A DNA stretch of 64,000 nucleotides from NCBI GenBank assembly GCA_948474755.1, contig CAOLHI010000969.1:124001-188000 (forward strand). Reading direction: 5' to 3'. The notes under the pieces were generated by a model. It made no database searches. It saw only the letters and a list, made by a program, of their open reading frames with translations, and was not told the origin of the DNA. The number at the start of each line of letters is the position of its first letter. Position 1 is the first letter of the stretch. This document shows, one piece after another, positions 24,451 to 33,510 of this stretch. Source of the stretch: Ctenosaura bakeri (taxonomy: Eukaryota; Chordata; Lepidosauria; Squamata; Iguanidae). The translations under genes and the position numbers were made by a program.

Positions 24451-25169
24451 GACCTAAAATTCAGAGGCTGTTAAGAGGAGAAAGGAGCAAGAGAGCAAGA
24501 GGGTTATGCCCCAGAGCATGATGTGTGGTGGTAATACACAGGTGACTGTATGAAAAACAGATTTTTGGAGTGACAGAGTCTGCCTTTTCCTGAATTTTGC
24601 CAGACTTTGTTGAGGAGCTAAGGTATGTTGGACTCTTTAGAGCAAAAATATAGGCTAGTGAGATTTTCAGGATAAAATTCAAGATTTTGAGGACAGGGTC
24701 TGAGGGAGTGATTTCAGGGAAACCTGCTGTTCCAGACTTTAGTTTAAAGAGACTTCCAAGAAGTCAGAACTTGTCTAGCAGATGCCTCTTCCCCTGAATG
24801 AAATTAGCATGACAGTCAGGAGTCTTTTAGGGGGAAGAGTGGGGAAGGCACTCTTCTCATCAGCAGGACTGTGTACCCATTTGGGTTTCTTGAGAGACAT
24901 TACCAGGTATTCAGGTTCAAAAAAAGTGTGGTAAAGTCTAAACAAGTTCCCATGTGAGAGAGATATTTGATATGACTTGATTTGTACTTGATCTGACCCT
25001 CCTAGGAGGATCTCCATGTCCTACTAGTATTGTCTAGATACAAGACATCCATCTGTAGACAATGTTCTCTTTCTGGGAAGTATATGTGTTTAAGGTCTGA
25101 AGATGTGAAGAATATTGAACAATATTTGAAAAATTGTTGGAAAACATGTTTCCCCGATAAGAAGAATCC
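24451..25169. other. Non-coding DNA
   Basis: No recognisable repeat or gene. Short open frames on both strands lack motifs. Confidence 0.4.
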
Positions 25170-25503
25170 TGGAGTGATCAAAATCTTCACAGGTTGGGAT
25201 TTATTCTGTGCAAAATTTGCACAAGTTTGCATTCTGTGCTGAAAACAGGGTATTCTGTAGATTATTCAGAAAATTCTGTTATCTACACAGAAAATGATGC
25301 TTTTACATTTAAAAAAAAACTTGTGAGAATTTTTCACAGAATAGTCAGCATTTTCTGCAAAGGAAACATTAGTTTCTGCATATAATCTATTTCTGGCACC
25401 AATAATGCTGCTTTCTGTGCAAAACTATCATGTGCTAATTTTCCACAGAATAAGTGCAGAACTATGAATAGTTTTACCCCTCGCCAAAATGAGCAGTTTT
25501 TGG
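25170..25503. repeat. Degenerate 'ttctgtgca/tgcacagaa' motif cluster
   Basis: Within about 300 bases the motif 'ttctgtg(ca)' and its complement 'cacagaa' recur roughly ten times, for example 'gcattctgtgctg', 'gtattctgtag', 'ttctgttatctacacagaaa', 'tttcacagaatag' and 'tttctgtgcaaaa'. It ends where the hAT-like element starts. It looks like a decayed simple or foldback repeat, not a coding region. Confidence 0.4.
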
Positions 25504-26416
25504 CAGTGATGTAGGCCTGTGTTGATTGACTCAGACTCAAGTCTGACTTAAGTCGCTTCAGTTACTCAACTCAGACTTGGCTCGGCAATAAATGATGCAC
25601 TGACTTGACCCAACATGAGACTTGTATATTTTTAGTGATTGACTTGCTGCCCTTGGTTCAGTAATACATAATACATAACACATAACACATTCATCCAGAA
25701 ACTTTATGACTTTCAACAATGTGTCCATCTCTTTTTGTCTACTGATCACGTGATCTGTCTCAAGGCTGTAGCATGGGCACATTTCTTGGAAGGTAACAGC
25801 AAATGTGCTAGGCAACTGGCTTGGAAGTCTGCTAGGCAGCCTGTCACTGCTGCATATTGGAGAAGCCATTTCCAAATAGCAGAAGACAAGACTCAGCCTC
25901 AGAGCACTGGACATATTTCTCAGAGGGGAACAGCAAATGTGTTAGGCAATCGGCTTGAGGCGGAAGGATCCTTCCTTCTAGAGCTTTTGAAGCTTTAGTA
26001 ATAGGGAGTAAGAAAGATCCTATTACCCACTTCTGAAAAAGCCCCTAGCTTCAGAAATGGGAAGTAATAAGGATCCTATTTCCCTCATCTGAAGCTGCAG
26101 AATCTCTTATGCCCATTGTCACAAAAGTTTCCAGCTTTGAGAAAAGGGAGTAAGAAGGACTCTATTCCCTATTTCTGATACTGCAGACAGCAAAATCACA
26201 AATGTGGAGGGCTGACTCTGTTTAAATTATTGAAATTGACTTTATTAGACTCTGTCCAGGAATTCTGGAATATAGCTTGGAGTATAAAGTTGGCTTCCAG
26301 ACTTGAGACTTGACTTGAAAGTATCCTGCAGGGACTTCAGACTTGACTTGACACTTGAAGATAGAGACTTGAGACTTGACTTGAGACTTGGAGTAAAAGA
26401 CTTAAATACATCACTG
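25504..26416. mobile_element. hAT-like non-autonomous element with CTTGA-rich ends
   Basis: The ends are perfect short inverted repeats, 'cagtgatgta' at the left and 'tacatcactg' at the right. Next to them lie imperfect subterminal arrays of 'gactcaagtctgac' on the left and 'gacttgagacttgacttgag' on the right, which are complementary in sense. CAG...CTG termini and multiple subterminal transposase-site-like motifs fit hAT elements. The interior (~25,770-25,960) contains a duplicated stretch around 'acagcaaatgtg(c/t)taggcaa', plus repeated 'gatcctatt' phrases. No transposase frame and no clear 8-bp target duplication are visible. Confidence 0.6.
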
Positions 26417-27142
26417 GTATAATCAATTGTTTAGTTTAGCTGTAACTCCTCAAATAGTTCTTCCTTCTTCCTTCCTTCCTTCATCACTGGTTTTAGGATA
26501 CAGTTGCTAAAACAGTGCAGTATCCAGAAGAGAAAAGGCCTTCTCAGGCTTCCCCCCTGAAACTCAGGGCTCAAAAGGAGCATATATCTAAGTCCGAGCA
26601 TTCCACAACAGCTCTGTTAATTCAAGGATAAACATTTGCTGCTCAAGAAGGTACCACTTCTATTGTTTATAGACCTCTAGAACTGACCTGCCAAAAGCAC
26701 TGGATTTTTGGTGATATCTTGCTCTGGAACTTGATGTAAGCTGGACTTGAGGTCTATCTTGGCCACCTGACTGGGGAGGTAAGGAGTGGACTGGGGAACT
26801 AAGATAAAGCACCCCCTGGATCTTGGCAATCACATTCCGGTTCTTTGTTTGTTAGCAATTCTGCCTGGTACTTGAGCTTCTAACACACCCAATCTTTCTC
26901 TGCTTGGGCTCTTCATCCCACCCCAACTTGCAAGCATCCCATAAAGGCCTGTATCCTGAAGCCACTTACTGCCTCACAGAGGAAATTTGCAACTTTTATG
27001 TTAGCTCTGACCTCATCACCTGACTTCAGTGGTGCCACTTATTGAGTGCCTAATGTCAAATTTGATATAGATATATAGAGATAGAGATAGCTAGATATTA
27101 GTAGAAATTAACTAAAGTTGGCAGAAGATTGATCAGATAATT
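26417..27142. other. Non-coding DNA before the LINE ORF1 region
   Basis: It includes a (CTTC)n-like stretch at about 26,460-26,482 and an imperfect 'atatag/agatag' simple repeat at about 27,060-27,095. Part may be the 5' untranslated region of the retrotransposon that follows, since no clear 5' boundary can be set. Confidence 0.4.
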
Positions 27143-28271
27143 ATGGTTCAGACTAGAGCCCAAACAATTCAAGCCCAGAAAGGGCATCTGCGGGCAAATG
27201 AAACGCCAAGGAGTCTGACCCAAAAGTCAATCCTCGACTACTGTGTTCCCCTAGAAATCAGTGTCCAGCATGAGAACAATACCATTACAGGCACTCCAAC
27301 TATAAGCACTCCAATGAACCTTGACAATGGGACCACAAGTAATGAACAGGACCAGCAGAGCCCTGTGGAATTGGACTACCAAAATTGGTCCATGGACCCT
27401 GGCCAGGTCTCCAGTGGATCTACCTTCTAGGCATGTGTGTTCTACAACCCCAAATAGCAGTGGCAATGTGATGGAGAAATCTACAGGGAAATCTCACAGG
27501 CTTAATACTGGTCATGTTCAAATCATCTATGGCCACTTGATAGACCAATACTTTCTTTCAGCGCAAGCCAATCAACAATTTTTTGATAAACTGCATGCTA
27601 TAAAACAAGAGATTTCTGGAGTTAAGGCAACACTGTGAACTATTGTTGCTTTGATAGAACTGGGAATTTTAAAAGCAGCACTCCCAATAAACTCCCCAGA
27701 TAGAGACTTGGCAGACCCCCAGGCAACCAACCTAAAGTCCTCAACAGATGCAACAGTAGATGATGATCACCCCCTTACTAATAACGCAAGCTTTCTGGGG
27801 CATCTAGAAGAAATAATGCATGACTGGTATATATATTCTGAGAAGACACTACAGATCTCAGCTGAAGATGGTCCTGCTAAAAGTGGCCTGGAGGAATTCA
27901 ACCTTACTTTTACAAATCCAGACTTATTAGTTTTAGATGAATGGCATGATGATACCTCAGAAGATGATAACTCTCAGTTTCCACCTTCATCTATAGGAAT
28001 AGTAGGTAAAAATGCTCCACAGATGAACAATTATCAATTACAACTACCAGATCGAGTATATTCTGGCTCTGGTAAGCCAATACCTGCAGAAGTGTCACCG
28101 ACTAACACTGAGAGCCATATCACCATTTTTAATTGGCTAATAAGAAGATCAAATAATGTGTGGGTCACATCTTCGGAAGTGGTAAAGTATATCATAGATG
28201 TATCGGGGACTAAATGGGATTACTCCGTAGACATTAAATGTTCATGTGTGTACCCCTCAACATCCAAATAA
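27143..28271 (+). pseudogene. Degenerate LINE ORF1-like region
   Basis: An ATG at 27,143 opens a frame to 27,430. Around 27,320-27,430 reading passes to another frame that stays open to 28,271, apart from one TGA at 27,636-27,638. Together they cover roughly 370 codons. The middle, with 'FFDKLHAIKQEISGVKATL', has heptad-like hydrophobic spacing typical of the coiled coil in LINE ORF1 proteins. An Asp/Glu-rich stretch follows, including 'LDEWHDDTSEDDN'. No CCHC zinc knuckle is visible. Its position upstream of an APE-type endonuclease supports ORF1 of a non-LTR retrotransposon. It has at least one frameshift and one stop, so it is dead. The clade is not assigned. Confidence 0.5.
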
Positions 28272-29096
28272 TTGAGAGGGATGGTGATTTTGTCCTTCAT
28301 AGATAGTCACCATGCCCATCACTTTTGGTGTCAGTTTTATAAATTTGAAGAAAGAGAAATTTCATTTAAATGGAGACTGCATCACACTACTCAAAAATCA
28401 ATCCCAATTTATATTTGAATCCTCATTCCCATAATTCAGCAAACCTAATGAAAGGAAAGGAAGATTTAAATAGCAGAGGAGCCTTCCTAGAAGAATGAGC
28501 AGCCATGGTGCCTGTTCACAATTTGTCTCCCAGAGGGCTGGACTGTAAAACCCAGAAACGACTTGTACCTGGGACATTATATCATCCTGTCACAATCCTA
28601 AAAACATACACTCCTGGGAATCATGTCACATTAACTCTTGATAACTGTACTATAAGGGGTGGAAATAGTGCCTTCTTGGGGAAGAAGGTCATCCTAGAGG
28701 ATTTAGAACATCAAACTCATTTAAACTTTAAAAAGGGTGAGATGAATGTTCTTGAAATAATCCCAAGACAAGGAAATAACGGTACAGTGGTCTTTGGCTT
28801 CACCTCCATAGCTCTATGATCTCATGTCCAGAGGTGCCTAAGTAACTAGAAAGATTCAAGTGGCAATGTACTAAGTGACAATTCTACTTCCACTAAGATT
28901 CCTCAAGTTAGGATAACAATGGCAGCAAGAAATTGGCAGTCTTCTCACTGGCAGGAAAAGGCTTCTATATCTAAGGCTTCTATAGCCCATAATAGTTTCC
29001 CCCCTGATTTTTATTCAGATCATAGAAGGAAGGAAGTGTGTCCCTCTTTTGTAACCTTCCCCAATAATATCTCAGTTAAGAATGAAAGAGACCCAG
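28272..29096 (+). pseudogene. LINE interior between ORF1-like and endonuclease parts
   Basis: Coding-like frames continue but are broken. One is 28,505-28,819, with 'LYHPVTILKTYTPGNHVTL'; another starts at 28,919. They share frame with each other but not with the ORF1 segment before 28,271. I recognise no domain. From position it could be the C-terminal part of ORF1 or the ORF2 leader. It is interrupted at 29,097 by a CR1 3' fragment. Confidence 0.4.
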
Positions 29097-29433
29097 TAGA
29101 ATCAAAGAAATGTAGAGTTGGAAGTGACCACACAGGCCATCCAGTCCAACCCCCTGCCATGCAGGAACACCCTCAAAGCACTCCCGACAGATGGCCATCA
29201 AGCCTCTGCTTAAAAACCTCCAAGGAAGGAGACTTGACTACACTCTGAGGCAGCACATTCCACTGCCGGACAGCCCTGACTGTCAGGAAGTTCTTCCTGA
29301 GGTTCAGGTGGAATCTTTTCCTGCAGCTTGAATCCATTGCTCCTTGTCCTGGTCTCTGGAGCGGCAGAAAACAAGCCCTCTCCTTCCTCTACATGGCATC
29401 CTTTCAAATATTTAAACATGGCTATAGAATCAA
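29097..29433 (-). mobile_element. CR1/L3-type LINE 3' fragment nested in another LINE
   Basis: On the minus strand this reads as the 3' part of a squamate CR1-like LINE. On the plus strand the marks are 'agttggaagtgaccacacag', 'ccagtccaaccccctgccatg', 'ggaagttcttcctgaggttc' and 'ttgtcctggtctctgga'. It is 5'-truncated. The nine bases 'tagaatcaa' occur at both edges (29,097-29,105 and 29,425-29,433), consistent with a target duplication. The CR1 3' end itself resembles 'agaatcatagaat', so this match could be partly chance. It splits the host LINE between its upstream frames and the endonuclease. Confidence 0.75.
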
Positions 29434-30630
29434 GTAAGTGGACATAACACTTGGAGCTTGGAGACTGGAGATATCATAGCAAACAGGACATTGTTAAGTG
29501 GTGACAAGCCCCCTAGGAGTCACAGTTTCCAACAAATGGTTACAGGGAATGATTCCTTGCCTGATCAAACACAATCTACTAAGCAGCCCCCTGTAATAGA
29601 TCTTGACTGGTGCTTGGGTAATAGATACACTTCCCTGGCCAACTCATCTGAAGATTGTGTATTAGACAGCAAGGAGCTGCATCGACCTATAGATCTTATA
29701 TCCTGGAATATTGCAGGTTGGAGAAATAATGCTGACTTCATTCAGTATCTTCAGACATTTGATATAGTTTGCCTCCAAGAGATTTGGCTTACAGAGAACA
29801 ATTCCCTGAGATTGGGGGGTTTTAGATTCTGGTAACAGCTTGCCCAGAAATCCTTCAGTGCAGGCCGTGATAGTGGAGGCCTGGCTATACTGATTTCTTC
29901 CACCATAGAGGTGGGTGAGATTACAGTAGTAGGTCCAGCTTCAAACTACTGCCAAGCATTAACTATTCATGGCTGTAAACCAGGCCCCTGTTGTGTATTA
30001 ATGTTTATTTCTCCGCAAGATCTGCCAGAATCTCAATAGAAATTTGGGTCAAGTTGGAGGAGTTATTTGATAGCTTGTGTACAGATTACCCTAATCATTT
30101 GATGCTAATTTGCAGTGATTTTAACACCAGAATAGGCAGTGCCTCGATCATCACAGGATAAATAAATTAATAAGAATGATCAGGCTCTTATCGCCCTAAT
30201 TTGCAAATTCAACTTTATTTGCCTTAATGGTACTTATTTAGACCACTCAAATGGGTATTTTACATATTTAACTGACAAAGCTGCAAGTGTAGTTGATTAC
30301 ATTATAGAGTCAGATACAATTATTCCCTATGTGCAGGCACTGGAAATTGAGGATAGAGCTGAAAGTGATCATTGTCCTCTCAGGTTGACCCTCAAACTCG
30401 AAGTGACTCATTCTGGAGTTCTGACAGATCTTAAAATGCCTGGTCAGGTGAAAGGTGAAAAACGGCTCAAATGGTCTCTTACAGTTGACACCAACATTAG
30501 ACAGATGCTAGGAACAGAAAAACTTCAAGAGCTACGCCAGCATGCTTTTGCGGGGTCTCATAACATTAGAGAGGTTTATCAAGACATAATAACATTTCAT
30601 TGCTTCCTTCAAGATCAAAATGAGTGAAAT
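29434..30630 (+). pseudogene. APE-type endonuclease domain of a non-LTR retrotransposon, broken
   Basis: The frame from 29,458 contains 'LISWNIAGWRNNADF' and 'FDIVCLQEIWLTE', the N-terminal and QE motifs of LINE apurinic-like endonucleases. It passes a stop at 29,833-29,835 and continues with 'GRDSGGLAILIS'. Another frame near 30,033-30,165 carries 'LMLICSDFNTRIG', matching the GDFN motif with the Gly replaced by Ser. The first frame then resumes with 'ASVVDYIIESD' and 'ESDHCPLRL', the SDH catalytic motif. So the order WN, QE, DFN, SDH is intact in about 230 residues, but with at least one stop and two frameshifts. It is a relic. The motif style is neither CR1 nor L1; an L2/Vingi/I-like group is possible. 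Confidence 0.75.
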
Positions 30631-31950
30631 TGCATCCATACATTGTTGGATTGATACCAGGTTGCATCCATACATTGTTGGATTGATTGTTTTGGGTTTT
30701 GGCATTGAATATTTGCTCTTATTTGGGAGTTACATATCTATGACTTTTTCCTAGAGACTGAGTTGAGGACCAGAGTAGGATTTCAGTCTCTGGTTTAACC
30801 CTTCATTGTCCTGAACCGGGTAAGATTCCAGATCAATTAGTAATTTTTGCAGAAAGCGTTCAGATATAAGTCTTGGCAAAGATGTTGTGAAAAATAACTG
30901 GGCAACCTATCTGTTTGGGTTTAAATGTTGAAGAGAAAAGATAGAAACAACTGTACCCCCAAATTAGTATATTCCCCAACATAGGGCTTGCATTAATGGG
31001 GATGCAGTCTAAAACATCTAAAGCATCTGAGAGAGACAGGATGATAGGAAGTTATCCTACCCAGATATACCTCAGTTAATGAGGTAGATATATTCTTGGG
31101 TATTATGTTTTTAATAGAAAATTTGGTACCAGAAGCAGAAATAACATGGGGAAAAAAAAGAGAGAGATTCCTACACCACACAAAAAAGAGCAGTTCAACA
31201 TTTTTCAGCAATTCTTTTATTCAATAGTGACAAATAGGTACATGTGAAATGAAACAATCAGGTCGAGAAAACCTTGCATAAGTAAACAAAGCTGTTTAGA
31301 ACGTTCTGAAGACCACTTGAAGACTTACTTCATAATGGATCACTTTTCCCCCACTATCCTCCGCTTTCTTTATGATTCCAATTTTTGTGACCAGTCTTAC
31401 AGATCTATGCTTTATAATTCTGCTGTGAGTAGTTGACGAGACAATCTTATCTCCACTCCCCTTTTCTCTCTGTTTTGTTGTTCATGCATGGTCAGGTGAA
31501 GGATTTTGGAGGCAGCTGTTGTTGATCTTACCTACGCTATACTAGGATTGATTAGAGTAGAATGCTTTTGTTTCCTAGCTCAGGCTTTCTTTATTGCATT
31601 GTTTACTTCAAACACACTTGTGCCGTTGGACACCTAAAGCTGGTGTCTCTCCAGATCTCCTTTATCATTCTCCTAATGTTGATGTTGCTAAAAACCTTCC
31701 AGCTAGACAGAGGACAAAGAGGGAATGGAAGGCCAGACATGCATAAAAAGCCCTTAAAAAAAACTTCACTGTCAAATGATTTGTTAACTGTGGTATGCCT
31801 GTATAGACTGTTGGGCTTTCTAGTCCCAGGTCATAACTTCTGACTGGCAGCAGCTGTCCAGAGTTTCATGCAGGATTCTTTCCTAAACCAGTGATATCAC
31901 CTGGTGGTCTCCTCTTCAAGTATTAAGGCTAGCTTGCTTAACTTCTGAAA
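30631..31950 (+). mobile_element. LINE-linked sequence downstream of endonuclease, no RT seen
   Basis: This stretch follows the endonuclease and is shared, inverted, with 20.01-21.34 kb. It contains a short direct duplication of 'ttgcatccatacattgttgg' at 30,628-30,690. I find no reverse transcriptase motif (such as FADD) in any frame, only fragments like 'ARQRTKREWKARHA' near 31,700. The element may be internally rearranged or too decayed. The 3' end of the repeat is not clear and is set by the limit of the inverted match. Confidence 0.45.
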
Positions 31951-32350
31951 TTAGCTGAGGCTGAATATATGCCGGGTGGTCTGACAGTATGATCTAGAAG
32001 AATACACAGGAATACCCCCTCATCAACCTACAGCAACATAACACAGCTCCAAACAACCCATGCCAAACGGGTTGCACAAACTGCCCCCAAGCAGACATAC
32101 TTGTAGATAATACCACAGAGACTAAGAATGCTAATGTAAGCCACGGTCTGGCCCCCTTTTACTACCTTACAGAAACTTTTGTAGACTTAATTAATTTGTC
32201 ATTTTAATGTCCTTTTCTTCTAAATAAGGTTTTATCTGTTGCTGTTGTTGGTGGTATTATAAACATTCTAACTCATAATGCTATGTTAACTACATAGCTA
32301 TGGAGTACTTTTTTTTAAAAAAGTAGATTATATTATATGAAAAATGAACT
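31951..32350. other. Non-coding DNA
   Basis: No gene or repeat can be supported. A T-run directly joined to an A-run occurs at about 32,309-32,322. Confidence 0.4.
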
Positions 32351-32359
32351 ATAAATATT

Positions 32360-32600
32360 GTTGCTGTTGTGTGCCTTCAAGTTGTTTCCAATTTATGGCA
32401 GTTCTACAACAAACCTATCACTGCATTTTCTTGGCAAGATTTGTTTGTGTGTGGGGGGGTGCCTATGCCTCCCCCTGAGGCTGAGACAGCATGACTTACC
32501 TTAGGTCTCCCAGTGGGCTTCCAGCCCAAGAGGGTATTCAACCATGGTCTCCAGATTTATAGTCCAACACTCAAACCACTACACTATGCTGGCTCTCAAG
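32360..32600 (-). mobile_element. Sauria-type tRNA SINE, reverse orientation
   Basis: Read on the minus strand, the element begins with a tRNA-like head, whose plus-strand form is 'ccaacactcaaaccactaca'. It passes a body with 'cagtgggcttccagccc' and 'cctgaggctgagacagcatg'. It ends with a tail seen on the plus strand as 'gtgtgccttcaagttgtttc'. That tail resembles the 3' end of RTE/BovB LINEs, as expected for Sauria SINEs of squamates. Flanks 'ataaatatt' (32,351-32,359) and 'ataaatata' (32,603-32,611) look like a target duplication. It is the clearest lineage marker in the window. Confidence 0.8.
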
Positions 32601-32862
32601 ACATAAATATATTAAGTAAAAAAGGATGAAACTTACATGATAAACAAATGTTTCTGAAACAAATCCCTAGCAATACTTCACTATTATATTCTTTTTTGCA
32701 CCCTGAATGAGAGTGGGGGTGTTTCAGGACCATATCTGAAGGATCACATGACTTACTGTTTGAAGAACAGCATATCTGATGGGATACATGGACTCAGTTC
32801 TAAGCTGGTGTGGAAATCCTTATATGGTAGTCATTTTCACAGTCCAGCAGAAGGGGGAAATA

Positions 32863-33250
32863 CAGCCATCCCTCCACATTTGCTAGGATTAGGGGCACAG
32901 GACCACCGTGAAAGTGGAAGAACCGTGAATAGCTCTAGGCCCTCCCAAACCCTATTTAACACACACTAAAAAAAGTATGATCACCATATTCAACCCACCA
33001 TTAATTCCTTTGAGGCATCAGGGTTCCTTCACAAGGCAGAAGTGGGTGGTGGTGAGTCTTACTGCCACCTCCACTGCTGCCCCACACCATTTTTAATAGG
33101 GACTTACAAGCCTCGTTCGCAGTTTATTAGCCTCAAGAAGCTTGCAGTCCTTATTAAAAATGTCATATGAAGGCAGCAAAGGTGACAGCAAATAATCCGT
33201 GAATAATCAAATCTCCAAAAGTGAAACCTGCAAATGTGGGGGGCTAACTG
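32863..33250. mobile_element. Tigger/pogo-like non-autonomous transposon, copy 2
   Basis: It starts 'cagccatccctccacattt' and ends 'aatgtggggggctaactg', flanked by TA at 32,861-32,862 and 33,251-33,252. The subterminal sequences 'accgtgaatagctc' and 'ccgtgaataatcaaatc' parallel those of copy 1 at 5.2-5.7 kb. No transposase is encoded. The interiors of the two copies differ, so they are separate deletion derivatives or diverged relatives. Confidence 0.75.
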
Positions 33251-33402
33251 TAGTTCAATAGGTTGTTTTATGTGATCATTTTAATAGTTAGTTTGGGAAA
33301 ATTAGTAACTTACATTGGCAGTTCAGTTTGGAAACCCCTTAGAGTTTGAGGACAAAGTAAACAGAACAAGACAAAACAAAGCTCATCCATTATTTTGGGT
33401 GG

Positions 33403-33510
33403 ATTGCTTTTTCCAGAGCTTGGGAAAGTTAATTATTGGAACTATCAGTCCCAGAATTCCCTGAGTCAACAAAGTCATTGGCCACACTGGCTGGGGAATT
33501 CTATGAGCTG
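33403..33510. repeat. Palindromic hAT-like repeat (family B) copy
   Basis: The left side reads 'ggaactatcagtcccagaat' and the right side 'ctggggaattctatgagctg', imperfectly complementary about a central 'catt(g)gccacactgg'. This matches the squamate repeat typified by 'ttggactacaactcccagaatccc'. It is diverged, with no clear boundary duplications. Confidence 0.5.

Noticed and set aside
32360..32600. tRNA-like sequence that might be a tRNA gene
   Set aside because: It is the head of a Sauria-type SINE with body and RTE-like tail, not a free tRNA.
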